The position numbers were made by a program, and so were the translations under genes. The notes under the pieces are model-generated. The model was given only the letters and a program-made list of their open reading frames with translations, did no database searches and was not told the origin of the DNA. From positions 138,593 through 202,592 of the forward strand of contig JALPQD010000909.1 of NCBI GenBank assembly GCA_023101885.1: a DNA stretch of 64,000 nt, given 5' to 3'. This stretch comes from Typhlomys cinereus (Eukaryota > Chordata > Mammalia > Rodentia > Platacanthomyidae). Below, piece after piece: positions 10,448-39,240 of this stretch (positions within the stretch are counted from its first letter, which is position 1; each line of letters begins with the position of its first letter).

Positions 10448-11768
10448 GACAAGTATCTTAAAAAATGCTCCACATCATTAGCCATCAGGGAAATGCAAAT
10501 CAAAACTTCCCTGAGATATCATCTAACCCCGGTCAGGATGGCAAAAATCCACAATACAAACAACAACAAATGCTGGAGAGGATGTGGAGAGAGGGGAACT
10601 CTCCTACATTGATGGTGGGAATGCAGGCTCATACAGCCAATCTGGTGAGCCATCTGCAGATTCTTAAAGAAATTAAAGATTGAAATGCCATATGACCTTG
10701 CTATTCCACTTCTGGGAATAACCCTCTATGCAGCAAAAATTCACCTGGATAGCACAAGCGAATGTTCGTAGCAGCACTGTTAACAAAGTCATGGAATCAG
10801 CCCAAATGTCCAACAGTTGACGAGTGGATAAGGAAACTGTGGTAAATCTATACAATGGAGTACTACTCAGCCATCAAAAATGATGAATTGATGGAATTTG
10901 CCAGGAAATGGATGGAATTAGAAACAATTATTTGAGTGAAGTATCCCAGACACAGAAAATTAAGTGCCATATGTACTCCCTAATAGGTGGTTCCTAGTAC
11001 CAAACCACTTAGAGACACTTAAGGATAATTCTGTGTAATACCTACAGTACTTGCAAAGATTATGTGCAGGAGGGATGGGAAGGAGGGCCACACCAGAAAC
11101 AAGGAGAGAGGGGACCATGTTACAGCAGAGAAAATAGGCCACCCTCAAGGACTGCAATGGGTGATATCCAATACCCATCAGTATGGAGTGAAGGGCATTG
11201 CAGGAGCAGCAAAAGTGAAAAAAAATCAACAAAACATAAACCAGAACATCAGAGACTTTATATCAACCACCTGGAACTAGGCCAGCCTAATCTCTCCCCA
11301 TCCTGAAGCTCAGGGAAATTTGTGGAAGAGGGGGCGGTAAGATTGTAAGAGCACAAGGATGGGAGGAGTAATGATATGCAAGATACTCCACACAAGTTAG
11401 GGAAGTAATCATAATTGGACTTTTCATGCCCTGCGCAATATCCAACACACTATTGACCCCACAAAGTCTAGCATTTGCTAAAGGCACTAGGATCCTTGAA
11501 AGCAAGGGATTGACAGCCACAATAGTGTTCTTATGCTTAACGGGAACACAGGAAAGGGTTCTAGGAAATGCCACTGGGTCCTTGCACCTCATCGGAGAGG
11601 GGACCCAGAGGAGAGTTTGGCATGCACATTAAAGGATGCTCCGGGGATAGGAGGGGGAGGCACTGGGGATGAGGAGGGAGGGGGCGGTGGGGAGTTGGAG
11701 GGATGGAGGGGACTGGTGTACCTGTTAAGTTTGTATGAGTGGAGATAATAAAAATAAATTAAAAAAAA
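10448..11768 (+). mobile_element. L1 3' end: ORF2 C-terminus remnant plus 3' UTR
   Basis: 5'-truncated L1. The first 530 bp encode the ORF2 C-terminal end, with frame breaks; the rest is 3' UTR ending in an A-rich tail. It follows directly after another L1 3' end in the same orientation, so there are two independent insertions head to tail or one rearranged element. It is inactive. Confidence 0.85.
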
Positions 11769-11880
11769 GATGGCTCAGTGGTTCATTATGAACAAGTAAT
11801 AGGATCAGATTCCTATCCCAAGATCCCAAATAAAATGCTGTGTGGGTGTGACAGCCCACCTACAATTCCAGCTTTGAACG
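11769..11880 (+). repeat. tRNA-headed SINE fragment
   Basis: It opens with GATGGCTCAGTGGTT and is truncated on both sides. Confidence 0.45.
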
Positions 11881-12359
11881 ACAAGGACTGTGAATATGTC
11901 CCCCATCCCCCACAAGCTGGCTATTGAGACTAGTCCTTTCTTCAAGTTCCGGCTTTGATTGGACACTCTGCCTAAAAAAGAAGTAAAGTGAAAGAGCAGT
12001 TGAAGATGATTTTTAAAAGCAAACTTAGACCTTCATACACAGCGCACACATGTACAGGTGCATATGTCTGCACATACATATATTCATGCATGCGCGTGCA
12101 CATACACAAGCATACGCACCAGCACATACATGTGAAATGATGGTGAAAAAAGTGTCCAGTAAGTCCAGGATAGTTGGAACGAAACAGTTGAGTCATTGAG
12201 TAAGCCAGCAAACCCACGAAGACAGTATTCTGATCTCCTAAAACACTCAGCATAGTCCTTGCTTTTCTTACCACTGGACAAGGTGGAAGGTAATGGGTTT
12301 CACTTGCGAAGCCATTGGTAACTGCAGACTAGTGTATCTGGAAGTCTCCTACAGGCACA

Positions 12360-12472
12360 GGGGCACACTTGATGCTGTGATACACACACTATACACACAC
12401 ACAGAGACCACACACACACGAGGCACACTTGATGCCCTGTGATACACACACACACACACACACACACACAGA
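12360..12472. repeat. (CA)n microsatellite, interrupted
   Basis: CA repeat blocks separated by two near-copies of a GGCACACTTGATG unit. Open frames across it are low-complexity artefacts. Confidence 0.75.
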
Positions 12473-12869
12473 TGCACATGAAACAAAGAGATAAATCAAT
12501 ACATAAAACCAAAAGGAACATTCTTTGACAGTTTAATATACTAATACATGTATTCTTGTCATTATGCCTCATTGCCCAATTCTATTCCTCCTCTTTCTTC
12601 TTTGGAGGTCCTGATAGGATCTAGGGTGGGTATAATCCTATCAAGTGGTCTCAGTTGATCCTTTCCAAAGGTGCTCTCAGCCTATCTTAGTTAATACGGA
12701 TGTGTCGAGTTGACACCCAGGTTAACTATCACAGATCATATCAGTGAATATACCATTGAAGAAAGTAGCACACCTCCCCCCCATCCAGCATTAACCCTCA
12801 GGGTGCTATTCTCAGAGAGATGTGGTATCTCATGAGATCTTGACCCTTTCACAGTAAATGTTGATAGGA

Positions 12870-13055
12870 CTTTGTGTGTGTGTGTTGGTGTGTGTGTGTG
12901 TGTGTTTGCAAAATAGGTACTTGAGTGTATGTACTTGTGTAGGCCCAAGCAGAACATCAGATATCATCCTGTTGCTCCACCTCTTTACTGCTTTGCTCTG
13001 GGGTTTCCTAGGCTCTGCTTTCCAGGGCCAGAATTATCAGACACAACTATTTTTG
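12870..13055 (-). repeat. Old B2-headed SINE fragment
   Basis: (TG)n, then a body with GCTTTGCTCTGGGGTTTCC and TTTCCAGGGCCAGA, matches the older SINE subfamily in reverse. The head is missing. Confidence 0.6.
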
Positions 13056-14124
13056 CCCAGCAAGATAGGCCAATGCTTATGCAGGTCTTATAGAAGAAAA
13101 CGGCTACAGTAATTCTGTCATGTTCAGAAGATCCTGGTTACCAATACTCTTCTCACCCTCTGACCCTAACATTTGGCACCCCTTTTCCACGATCTCCCTG
13201 ACTCTTGGAACGGACAGAGGTGATTTAGATGTCCTGTTTAGGATCTGTCCACAGTCGCTTATTATTATCAACCCAGTTGTGATTCTCTGTATGACACACT
13301 TTCCCTTGCAAAAGGAAGCATCTCAGTTGAGGGCTGAGAGTTGCTGCAATATTTTGGTATAATTATGTTCTTGGATGGCAGTTTGATGTCATGGGTGACT
13401 GGTGTTCTTACTAGAGAGCAGGATGGCATTTGGAGGTGGTCATGTGACAACAGGGGCAGAGATTGACGTGACATAGGCACTCAACCCAAGGATTGCCCAC
13501 AACCATCATTAGGAAAAGAGGAGGTAAATTCTCCCCTACAGGACTCAGGCAGTGTGTGGCTCTGTTCACAGGTTGGTATGAAGTTTTTAACCTTCAGAAC
13601 TGAAAAAAAAACTCCAGCAAATTTCTTTATGCAGTGCTTAATACTTTGTTACAGAAAACGAGTATGAGTCTTGTTGCTGGTCCCTCTAATGTAAAGCCCT
13701 TCTCTGGCAAACTCTCTCACTTGCTGCTGCATGCCGTCTTTGCAGTTACATGTCTGGTTACATTTCAGAACAAACAGTTCCGGCCTCTCTGCATCCCTTT
13801 ATTTCTCTTCCTGCCTTTGGTCCTACTAGCGTTATGTTCCACAACTTTCATCCTGGGCACAGACAATCTGTCCAGCCTTCTAGGCTCTTAGTTCCATATG
13901 GGCAGAGACTGTCCAGCTCAGTACTTTACACCAGGTGCCGGGCAGTGGGCTCCCTCCACATGCTTGTTTCAGAAATGAATGAGAACATGATTTCCTTGAA
14001 TTTTTCACGCCCTCACCCTCCACGCTACCCCACACTGCTTTTGACAGCGTGGGTGCTCAGCAAGTCAGTGCTCCCGAGGACTCAAGGGCTCTCTGAGTAT
14101 TGAAGAAGGGTGAGTGGGAGCGTG
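13056..14124. other. Unannotated stretch
   Basis: Several open frames up to about 117 codons occur, but without splice context or recognisable domains. I see nothing that I can support as a gene. Confidence 0.35.
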
Positions 14125-14302
14125 AAAGATGGCTAGGTGGGTAACACTCCTCTCACAAATCTGACCACAGAGTTCCATCCTCAGAAGCCCACGTGGTAGA
14201 AGAGAAACCGACTCCTGAAAGCTGTCCTCTGACCTCTACTGTACACCATTCTGTGTGTGGGCACCCTCCAACATCTCTTCTCTCAAATAAATAAATAATT
14301 TT
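14125..14302 (+). repeat. tRNA-headed SINE, interrupted at its tail
   Basis: The GATGGCTAGGTGGGTAACAC head and a CTCAAATAAATAAATAATTTT tail mark a SINE. Its tail was the target for the minus-strand SINE that follows, and the duplicated tail resumes at 14583-14596. Confidence 0.6.
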
Positions 14303-14582
14303 CTTTTTTTTCTAAATTTTTTATTATTATTTAATTGCGCGTGTATGTGTGTGTGCATGTGTGTATGTGTGTGTAGAACCTCGGACGAATTCGGGAACCA
14401 CCATGGACGCCTCCACCTCCTCCTTGTTTACTCTGTCCGGGATTCTCAGGCTCCGCCCTACCAGGACCAGAAACGCAGGCCGCCCGCTTCCGCCAGGCGG
14501 CTAAACGTGGGGTTAGGATCCCAACTCAGGACCTTCTGCCTGCAAGGCAGAGGCTTAACCCCTGAGCCACCTCTCCAGCCCC
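14303..14582 (-). repeat. Young B2-headed SINE nested in an older SINE tail
   Basis: Reverse copy ending in CACCTCTCCAGCCCC. It is flanked by a perfect 14-bp target-site duplication, AAATAAATAATTTT (14289-14302 and 14583-14596), which lies inside the tail of the older SINE. This gives a relative age order. Confidence 0.88.
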
Positions 14583-14614
14583 AAATAAATAATTTTTTAA
14601 AAAAAGAAAAGAAG

Positions 14615-14778
14615 GATTAGTCAGGGCCTGCAAGATAGTTTAACACTTACTGGCAAGCATGATCCTGAGATCAGTTCTCAGAGCCCACATGGTGGAAGAA
14701 GAGAACCAGTTTTTTCAAGTTCCCTCTGACCTTTCTCTCTGTGTCTGTTTCTCTCTTTCAAAACACACAATAAATGTT
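14615..14778 (+). repeat. tRNA-headed SINE ending in a purine tract
   Basis: The GGCCTGCAAGATAGTTTAAC head, the GAGCCCACATGGTGGAAG body and the CACACAATAAATG tail are SINE-like. The adjacent GGAA tract may have grown from its A-rich tail. Confidence 0.5.
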
Positions 14779-15128
14779 ATAAGAAAGAAAAGAAAGGGAG
14801 GGAGGGAGGGGAGGGGAGGAGGAAGGAAGGAGGAAGGAAGGGAGGAAGAAGGAAGGAAGGAGGAGGAAGGAGGAAGGAGGAAGAGAAGAACGGAGGGAGA
14901 GAGGGAGGAAGGAAGGAAGGAAAGGGGGAGAGAGATGAGAGCGAGAGGATGGGAGGGAGGAGGGAGAGAAGAAAGAAAAAAGAAGAAAGAAAGAAAGAAG
15001 GAAAGAGAAAAAAAAGAAGGAAAGAAAGAAGGAAGGAAAGAAGGAAAGAAAGAAAGAAGGAAAGAAAGAAGGAAAGAAGGAAAGAAAGAAAAAGAAAGTA
15101 AGAAAAAGAAAGCCAGAAAGAAATAAGA
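14779..15128 (+). repeat. Long polypurine tract, (GGAA/GAAA)n
   Basis: About 350 bp almost entirely of A and G on the plus strand, built of GGAA, GGGA and GAAA units. The Lys/Glu/Arg-rich (plus) and Phe/Leu/Ser/Pro-rich (minus) open frames here are composition artefacts. Confidence 0.95.
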
Positions 15129-15738
15129 AACAGTCCAGATGAACTGCATTTTGATCTGGGTTTGGTGGCCTCTGTTGTAAAACAGTCGATCAGATTTCTT
15201 TGGGCAGCAATTACAGCTTGCAATTTGTCACATGTAGCCACTGTTTCTCTCACACGAATCCCTTCCTCATTGTGTTTCTGATTCAGGAGACCAGAGTTGA
15301 GTAATCTAAATTTAGTTTGTGTTGTTCAGAGGTGCCAATCATGGCAAATAATGGATTAGGGGCCCACCCTCCTTTCCTGAAGCATTGAGCTGAAACCAAC
15401 AAATTCATTTTATTGAGAACCACAGGCTGAGCTCAGAGGACTGTCTGTGACAGACCAGTGCTTTGTTCACTAATTAAGTTGCCCAGGCTCAGACAAACCC
15501 TGTCCTCAGTGGCGGGGTTCAGCTTGTCTCTCTCAATGCAGAAATGTGTCTTTTAGCCTAATGGAATTGGGATGTAATTTTGTGAATAATATGTAAACCG
15601 GAGAGTAAAAACATGTAGATGCATATATATGTAAATCTCATAAGACACTGCAAATTTAGAGTCTTTCAAGGACTTTTCTGATTTTCTTATAAACCTGCAT
15701 TCAGAGTCCACAATTTCTGGCTTAAGAACTGTGTTTTT
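15129..15738. other. Unannotated stretch
   Basis: No coding, RNA or nameable repeat feature seen. Confidence 0.35.
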
Positions 15739-15853
15739 AAAGCCAGGCATGGTGGTGAACGCCTATAATTTCAGTTCTTGGGAAGTGGAGGCAGTAGATT
15801 AGCAGTTCAAAGTCACCCTCAGGTGCATAGTGAGTTCAAGACCAACCCGGACT

Positions 15854-15899
<46 letters not shown>
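15739..15899 (+). repeat. B1 SINE with (CA)n tail
   Basis: AGCCAGGCATGGTGGTGAAC then CAGTTCTTGGGAAGTGGAGG and GTGAGTTCAAGACCA follow the 7SL-derived B1 consensus order. A pure CA tract (15858-15899) forms the tail. Confidence 0.85.
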
Positions 15900-15903
<4 letters not shown>

Positions 15904-16039
15904 GTTTTTCTATTACTTTTGAAAGGACTCATGTAAAGAAAAACTTATCCGTTCATATTTCTTTAGAACGAACTCGCTGGAAAGCTATCGCGTTTGATGC
16001 AAACAGTAAGCCATAGACTAGGAAGGTAATTCTTTTTTT

Positions 16040-16317
16040 AAATGTAAGTTATCTTATTTTTTCATTTATGTGTGTATGTGTGTCCGTGTGTTTGTAAGGG
16101 CATTATGTGTGTTGTGGAGGCTCAAGGGTGACTTTGGGAATCACCTTGGATTAAACTACTTCCTCTTGCCTTTGTTCTGGAGTTTCCCAGGTTCTGCCTT
16201 CCCAGGCCTGACATACAGGCCGCTGCCATTTCTCCCTGGGTTTTTATGTGGACCCAGGATCCAAACTCAGGACTTTCTGCTGCCCTGCTTCACCTCTGAA
16301 CCATCTCTCCAGCCCCA
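16040..16317 (-). repeat. Old B2-headed SINE
   Basis: Reverse copy: (TG)n, body with TGACTTTGGGAATCACC, and head end CTCTGAACCATCTCTCCAGCCCC. Confidence 0.8.
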
Positions 16318-16875
16318 GGAAAGTTAATTCTTATAGAGCAAACTGATAAAGCTTTTAGTCACAGTCTGTGAGTCTGTAGTATACACATTAAAAGTTTTAT
16401 ACACAAAGAATGATGCATAAGTTTTCAAAAATAAACAATGGACAAAATTTGGTTAGACACAAATTGATCCTGTCCCAGCTGTTGGTTTGTGATCATGACA
16501 CTGCATGTCTCCTCACTAATCAGCAGTATTTCCCTGGGAGGAACCAGAGGCCCCTGTTAGCTCCACCTAACAGGACACTCACCACCCTGGTTGGGGGATG
16601 GGGGGTGACTTGTCTAGGTCCTCTCACTGATGACAGAGAAGATCTTACATATCAGACATCCTAAGCCCCTGGCCTTTCTCAATTCCCTGTCCTTGTCTAT
16701 ACTTCATCTGATGTGTCTGAAGGCAGAGTGGAGCCTCTTGTGTACCTTATTCCTAAAAAAAAAGGGAGTCTCAGCTTCAGGGGGACAAGTACATCATTCA
16801 AAGGTCACCTATTTGAAAGTCAACAGTTATAATCGAAATGACAATAATCTGAGAGTCAAGAGTTAGCAAAGATGA

Positions 16876-16970
16876 CTGAGCTTGTGGTCCCAACAATGGT
16901 GGAGGCTGAGACAGGAGGGTGTTCAAGGCCCTCTTAGACACAGTGAGTTGAAGGCCATCTGACCAACTTA
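16876..16970 (+). repeat. B1-like SINE fragment
   Basis: TGGTCCCAACAATGGTGGAGG and GCTGAGACAGGAGG are B1-like, with both ends incomplete. Confidence 0.5.
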
Positions 16971-16987
16971 TTAAGAAACTACCTCCT

Positions 16988-17278
16988 GGGGCTGGAGAGG
17001 TGGCTCAGGGGTTAAGCCTCTGCCTTGCAGGCGGAAGGTCCTGAGTTGGGATCCTAGATCCCAAGTATAGACACAGGGGGGAAGTGGGTAGAGGCCTGGT
17101 TTTCTGGTCCTGGTAGGGCAGAGCCTGTGAATCCCAGGGCAGGGTAAACAAGGAGGAGGTGGAGGCAGTCCATGGTGGTTCCCAAATTCGCCCGTGGTTA
17201 CATACACACGCACACACACACACACACATACATTCACACATGAGCACACACCCACAATTGAATAAATCATAAAAAAAA
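16988..17278 (+). repeat. Young B2-headed SINE
   Basis: Complete head (GGGGCTGGAGAGGTGGCTCA), GC-rich body, (CA)n and an ATTGAATAAATCAT tail. Confidence 0.88.
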
Positions 17279-17565
17279 GAAACCCTCCAAAGAAAATGTA
17301 AAAGGAACACTGGGGAAATAACTCAGTGACTCCGTGGCATAGTCCTTGCCTACCCTGTACTTGGATGGATTCTTGATAATTTGCTACTTGGAGCCAGTTT
17401 TACTTTCCTGTTAGCAGGGACCATGGTTGGATTTGAAGATCACATAGGTAATGTGAATTGGCAATCCATTGGACACTTTACTTAAAAACACAAGGAAGAT
17501 AATTTAAGTCAGTTAATTAATCTAAGAGCACAAATTTTAGCTACAAAAACTATAGTTTAGTCTGA

Positions 17566-17745
17566 TTCCCTCCCTTTCTCTTTTCTTTCCTTCCTTCCTT
17601 CTTCCTTCCTCCTTCCTTCCTTCCTTCCTTCCTTCCTTCCTTCCTCCTTCCTTCCTTCTTCCCTTTCTTCCTTCCTTCCCTTACTCCCTTCCTTTCTTCT
17701 CTCCTTCCCTCCCCTCCCTCTCTCTCTCCCTCCCTCCTTTCCTCT
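17566..17745. repeat. (TTCC)n polypyrimidine tract
   Basis: About 180 bp of C and T in TTCC/CTCC units on the plus strand. It is the strand-mirrored counterpart of the purine tract at 14779. Confidence 0.95.
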
Positions 17746-18369
17746 AACCCCTCAACAAGAATTTTTTCCATCAAGTTACAATATTCTGACATTATCCCAC
17801 TCCCTTCATTCTTCTTCCAAACGCTCTGTTTTTCAATACCTTCTTAGGTTGCATTGCGTCTCTCCACCGCTGCTACTTAAGCCCTCTTTCTTTCCTGTCT
17901 GCACAGGAGGTACTTCCAGAGTTCAAAGAAGGCATGGTATCTGAGGTCATGTTGTATCAAAGCTAGTCTTTACTCCCTCAAGCATTGGGCATACATGGCA
18001 AGGTGGGCTGGCAGACGCTGGTTGCGAGGTTAGGGGCAGAGTGGCTAAACTGGGACAGCGCCTCAAATGATGCCGCAACCTCGTCATACCAGTCCCCCCG
18101 AGAAATGCCTAACCTTCATTTCCCCAATATCCTATTAGCAGTAGAATATTCGCTCTCCGATCTCATTCAAGCGCTACTGCAGAGGGTGCGAGGGAGAAAC
18201 CAAGTCACGCATGAATGCGTGTGTGAAAGAATCTCCTCTGCCTTCTGGCCCAGCAAAACAAAGCAGCAGTGTGTAAGGTGGGCTGTCAGCAGACAGGCAA
18301 CGGGAGGGAGGAAAAAGCTGCTCCCAGCTGCATTAACAGTAGTGGGATTGACTGGAAGTCTTTGCTGAG
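17746..18369. other. Unannotated upstream flank of FECH
   Basis: Unique-looking sequence with rising GC toward FECH. I see no exon that I can support. Confidence 0.4.
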
Positions 18370-18539
18370 TCGCGGCCGTGGTTCTGGCTTTGGCCCAGGG
18401 GGTCGGATCCACACTGAAAGTCCTTTGGGATAACTGGTCTGGGGGACTTGGCGCTCTGAGCCGTGACCTTTCCAGGGAACGTGTCACCCAGTCCAGCGTC
18501 CTGTCTCTGGTACGGGAAGGGGAAGCAGAGTAGTGGGCT

Positions 18540-18670
18540 AGGCTGGGCGGGGGGGTTGTGTACCGGGCGGGGCTGGTACAGGGCGGGGTGGGTACAGGGT
18601 GGGGTGGGTCCCACCCTGGGCCCACCAGGCTGATCCCTATTTATCCCGGCGCGAGGCAGCCAGCGCACAG
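18540..18670 (+). promoter_or_regulatory. FECH: FECH core promoter: triplicated GC box plus TATTTATC
   Basis: A GC box (GGGCGG, 18545) is followed by three 16-bp tandem units starting GTACCGGGCG or GTACAGGG (18560-18575, 18576-18591, 18592-18607). The first two carry Sp1-type GGGCGGGG and the third the CACC-type GGGTGGGG. At 18639-18646 TATTTATC combines a TATA-like element with a minus-strand GATAA core, which would fit the known erythroid GATA1/Sp1 control of ferrochelatase. Transcription probably starts about 25-30 bp further on. Site use is inferred. Confidence 0.6.
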
Positions 18671-18801
18671 CAAGGTCTCTCAGGTTCCTGCAGCTGCTGA
18701 GGTCTCGAGAACCCGCAGAGCAGCGCTCCGGGGGTTCGGCTGCCTTGGACGGTGCTTGCGCTGCGGGACGAGCCCAGATTCCCAGCACAGGCTGCCCAGA
18801 G

Positions 18802-36152
<17,351 letters not shown>

Positions 36153-36490
36153 CCCTGCCCGAGGACCCACGGGATTACCAGATGCTCGCAATCTCCCATG
36201 GGGAAGAAGATGCTACTTCGAGATCAAGGAAGCAAGCCACGTTGGTCTCTGTAGGACCCTTGGACATAGACTCATTTCTTCCTTGTCGCTGTCCTGCAGC
36301 CACTGTGAACCGAACTCGAGGGGGGGGGGATGTGAGGATTAAAATTCAGACACCAATGTCTTTTTCACAGGAGGGTATAATGTGTGAGCAGAAGACAGGC
36401 AGCCCCAAATATTTATTTCATACAATGTTTATAAAGAAAGAGAATATGTTAACAACAAAGTGGAGGAATAAACGCAGTTGAAAATGCAGC
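36153..36490 (+). other. FECH: FECH 3' UTR (proximal form)
   Basis: Runs from the stop codon to just past the AATAAA at 36467-36472. FECH in other mammals also has longer 3' UTR forms, so transcripts could extend further right. Confidence 0.65.
36467..36472 (+). terminator. FECH: Poly(A) signal AATAAA of FECH
   Basis: This is the first canonical hexamer after the FECH stop codon (315 bp). Cleavage would fall near 36485-36495. Confidence 0.65.
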
Positions 36491-36834
36491 TGTGTAAACC
36501 AGCTCATTATTTCCTTTCTTTATCTACAGAATTTAGGAATAGCCATTGCACTTCTTTGTAGCCCAAATGATTAATGGGCAAAACACATTCTCGGCAGAAT
36601 ATTCACTTCTTTCAAGGTTAATAAGCAAGATAGTATTTTTGACTGCACTACTCAGGGTTCAAAAGTCTTCAAGATGGAGTTTCTCAGGCTCCCACAATTA
36701 TGGGAACATTCCTTATGTCCCACAGAAAGTAAAAGATTCGCCAAGCATGTTCAAAACGCATCAGCACTCAGGTGTAATTTATAACGGTCATCAGTAAATA
36801 TGCTGCCCACACTTCCTTTCTTTTCTGCTTTTTT

Positions 36835-36950
36835 CTTTTTTCGAGGTGATGGAGGGCGGGTATCTCTATGCAGGCCTCCAACTCCAGATCTTCCCCTCTT
36901 CATCTCCCAAGTGCTGAGATTACAAGCGTGCCACCCTGTGTCATTCTTGA
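36835..36950 (-). repeat. B1 SINE
   Basis: CTCCAACTCCAGATCTTCCC, TCCCAAGTGCTGAGATTACA and AGCGTGCCACCCTGTGTC are B1 in reverse. Confidence 0.8.
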
Positions 36951-36959
36951 GGCATGGAC

Positions 36960-38580
36960 TTTGACATCAGGAGAACTCCATGAATTGGAACGAAAAAGGA
37001 AACAAAAAGAATCAGTGAAACAAACAGTTGATTCTTGGAAAAGATAAACAAGATCATCATCAACAAGCCATTCACCAAATTATCTGAAAGAGAATACCTA
37101 AATTAAAAAAATTGAAAAAAAGGGAAAAATTAAAACTGACCCTGAAGAAATTCAGAATATCATAAGGACATACTTCAAAAACATTTACTCTAGTAAAATA
37201 GGGATGAAGTTCTGAATATATACAACCTTCCAAAGTTGAATGAAGATGAAATAAATCGTTGAAACAGTCCTCTAACAACCAATGAAATTAAAATAGTAAT
37301 TACCAATCTCTGGGCTAAAAAAAAATTTTCAGGACCAAACAGATCCAGTACAGAATTCTACCAGACTGTTACAGAAGAACTAACACCACTAAAATTATTT
37401 CCCAAGGGGCTGGAGAGGTGGCTCAGGGGTTAAGCCTCTGCCTTGTAGGCGGAAGGTCCTGAGTTCGGATCCTAGACCCCACGTATAGACACCGGGCGGA
37501 AGCGGGGGCTGCCTGCATTTCCTGTCCTGGTAGGGTGGAGCCTGTGAATCCCCGGACAGCGTAAACAAGGAGGAGGTGGAGGCGTCCATGGTGTTTCCCG
37601 AATTCGTCCATGGTTGTATACACACATACATACACACACGCACACACATGCATACACGCACAATTGAGTAAATAATAAATAATATAAAAATTAAAAAAAA
37701 ATTATTTCCCAAATAGAAAAGGAAGAAAAACTCCCAAATTTTTTCTATGAAGCCATGTTACTCTGATTCCAAAACCAAAACCAAATAAAGATACATCAAT
37801 CAATGAGAAACTATAAGGCAATATCTCTGATGAACACACATGCAAGAAATCCACAATACTGGCAAAGCACATCCAAAAATGTATCTGAAAAGATCATTCA
37901 TCATAATCAACTCAGGTTCATGACTAAAATACAAGGATGGCTTGACATATATAGATCAATAAATATAATTCATCACATAAACAGACTCAAAAACAAAAAA
38001 TATATGGTCCTTTCAATACACAAAAGGCTTTGACCAAATTCAACATGCCTTCATGATCAAAGTCCTAGAGAAGACAGTAATGAAGAGAACATGTAAAAAC
38101 ATAATGGAGACAATACAACAACCCTGAAGGAAAAGAAATCTAATGATGGGGAATGGCAGGGGCAAATGGGGGAAAACTTTAACACTAAATCAGGAATAAG
38201 ACAAGTCTGTCCACTCTCACCCCTCCTGTTCAATATTGTTCTTGAAGTTCTACCTAGAGCAGTAAGGCAAGAGAAGGAGATAAAAGGGATACAAATAGGA
38301 AAGAAAGAAGTTAAGGTATCCCTCCTTACAGATGGTATGATTCTATACTTGAGAGAGCCAAATGGCTCCAACAAGAAACTATTGAACTAATAAAAATTCA
38401 ATAAAATGGCAGGTTGTGAAATCAACATTCAAAACTTACAAGCCTTCCTATACACCAGAGGAAAACCAACTGGGAAAGAAATGAGAGAATCAATGCCAAT
38501 TGCCATAGTCTCACAAACAATAAAATACTTGAAATAAACTGAACCAAGGAAGTGAAAGAACTGTTCAAAAAAAACTACAA
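36960..38580 (+). mobile_element. Old L1 ORF2 fragment, interrupted by a SINE
   Basis: Conceptual translation in broken frames gives reverse-transcriptase-region L1 ORF2 text, for example TKIQGWLDIYRSINIIHHIN and [19 protein letters not shown]. Many stops and indels show that it is old. It carries a young SINE at 37406-37697 and lacks the 3' UTR seen on younger copies. Confidence 0.85.
37406..37697 (+). repeat. Young B2-headed SINE inside L1, 15-bp TSD
   Basis: Complete copy flanked by a perfect target-site duplication, AAAATTATTTCCCAA (37391-37405 and 37698-37712), so the insertion post-dates the host L1. Confidence 0.93.
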
Positions 38581-38668
38581 AGGCTTGCAGTCTCTGATGG
38601 TGGCCAGTCTAGCCAAACAGGTGAGCTCAAGGTTCAGTGAAAGATGTTACTTCAAAACACAACTTGGA

Positions 38669-38952
38669 GGGATTGGAGAGGTGGCTCAGGGGTTAAGCCT
38701 CTGCCTTGCACGTAGAAGGTCCTCAGTTTGGATCCTAGACCCCAGGTATAGACTCCGGGCAGAAGCGGGGGTGGCCTGCGGTTCTGGTCCTGATAGGGTG
38801 GAACCTGTGAATCCGGGGTAGAGTAAACAAGGTGGAGGTGGAGTCGGTCCATCGTTGTTCCCGAAGCCACTCGTGATTCTACATACACATACACATATAC
38901 ACATACATACAAACATGCACACATGCACAATTGAATAAAAAAAGAAACATAA
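38669..38952 (+). repeat. Young B2-headed SINE, 18-bp TSD
   Basis: Complete copy. Its target-site duplication TCAAAACACAACTTGGAG (38652-38669) recurs with one mismatch at 38953-38970. Confidence 0.9.
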
Positions 38953-39240
38953 TCAAAACACAAGTTGGAGAGTGACTTAGGAAAACTTATCTGACCCCTG
39001 GGAACTGTATATAATATACAATATAAAAACTATACCAATAGACTAAGGTCATTATATAGAAACTTCACATTGCTTAAGCACCAGAGACCAGAAAGGACCA
39101 AAGATGCACCTAAGAGACATAGAAAAACAAGAACAAACCAAAGCTCAAATGAATAGAATGAAAGGTACACTAAAGATCACAGCAGAAATAAATACACTTA
39201 AAACTGAAAAATTGCAAAAGATCAAGAGAACAAAAAGCTA

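Noticed and set aside
14659..15253. Three long frames over the purine tract
   Set aside because: Repeated GGAA/GAAA units leave most frames free of stops. Translations are only Lys/Glu/Arg or Phe/Leu/Ser/Pro.
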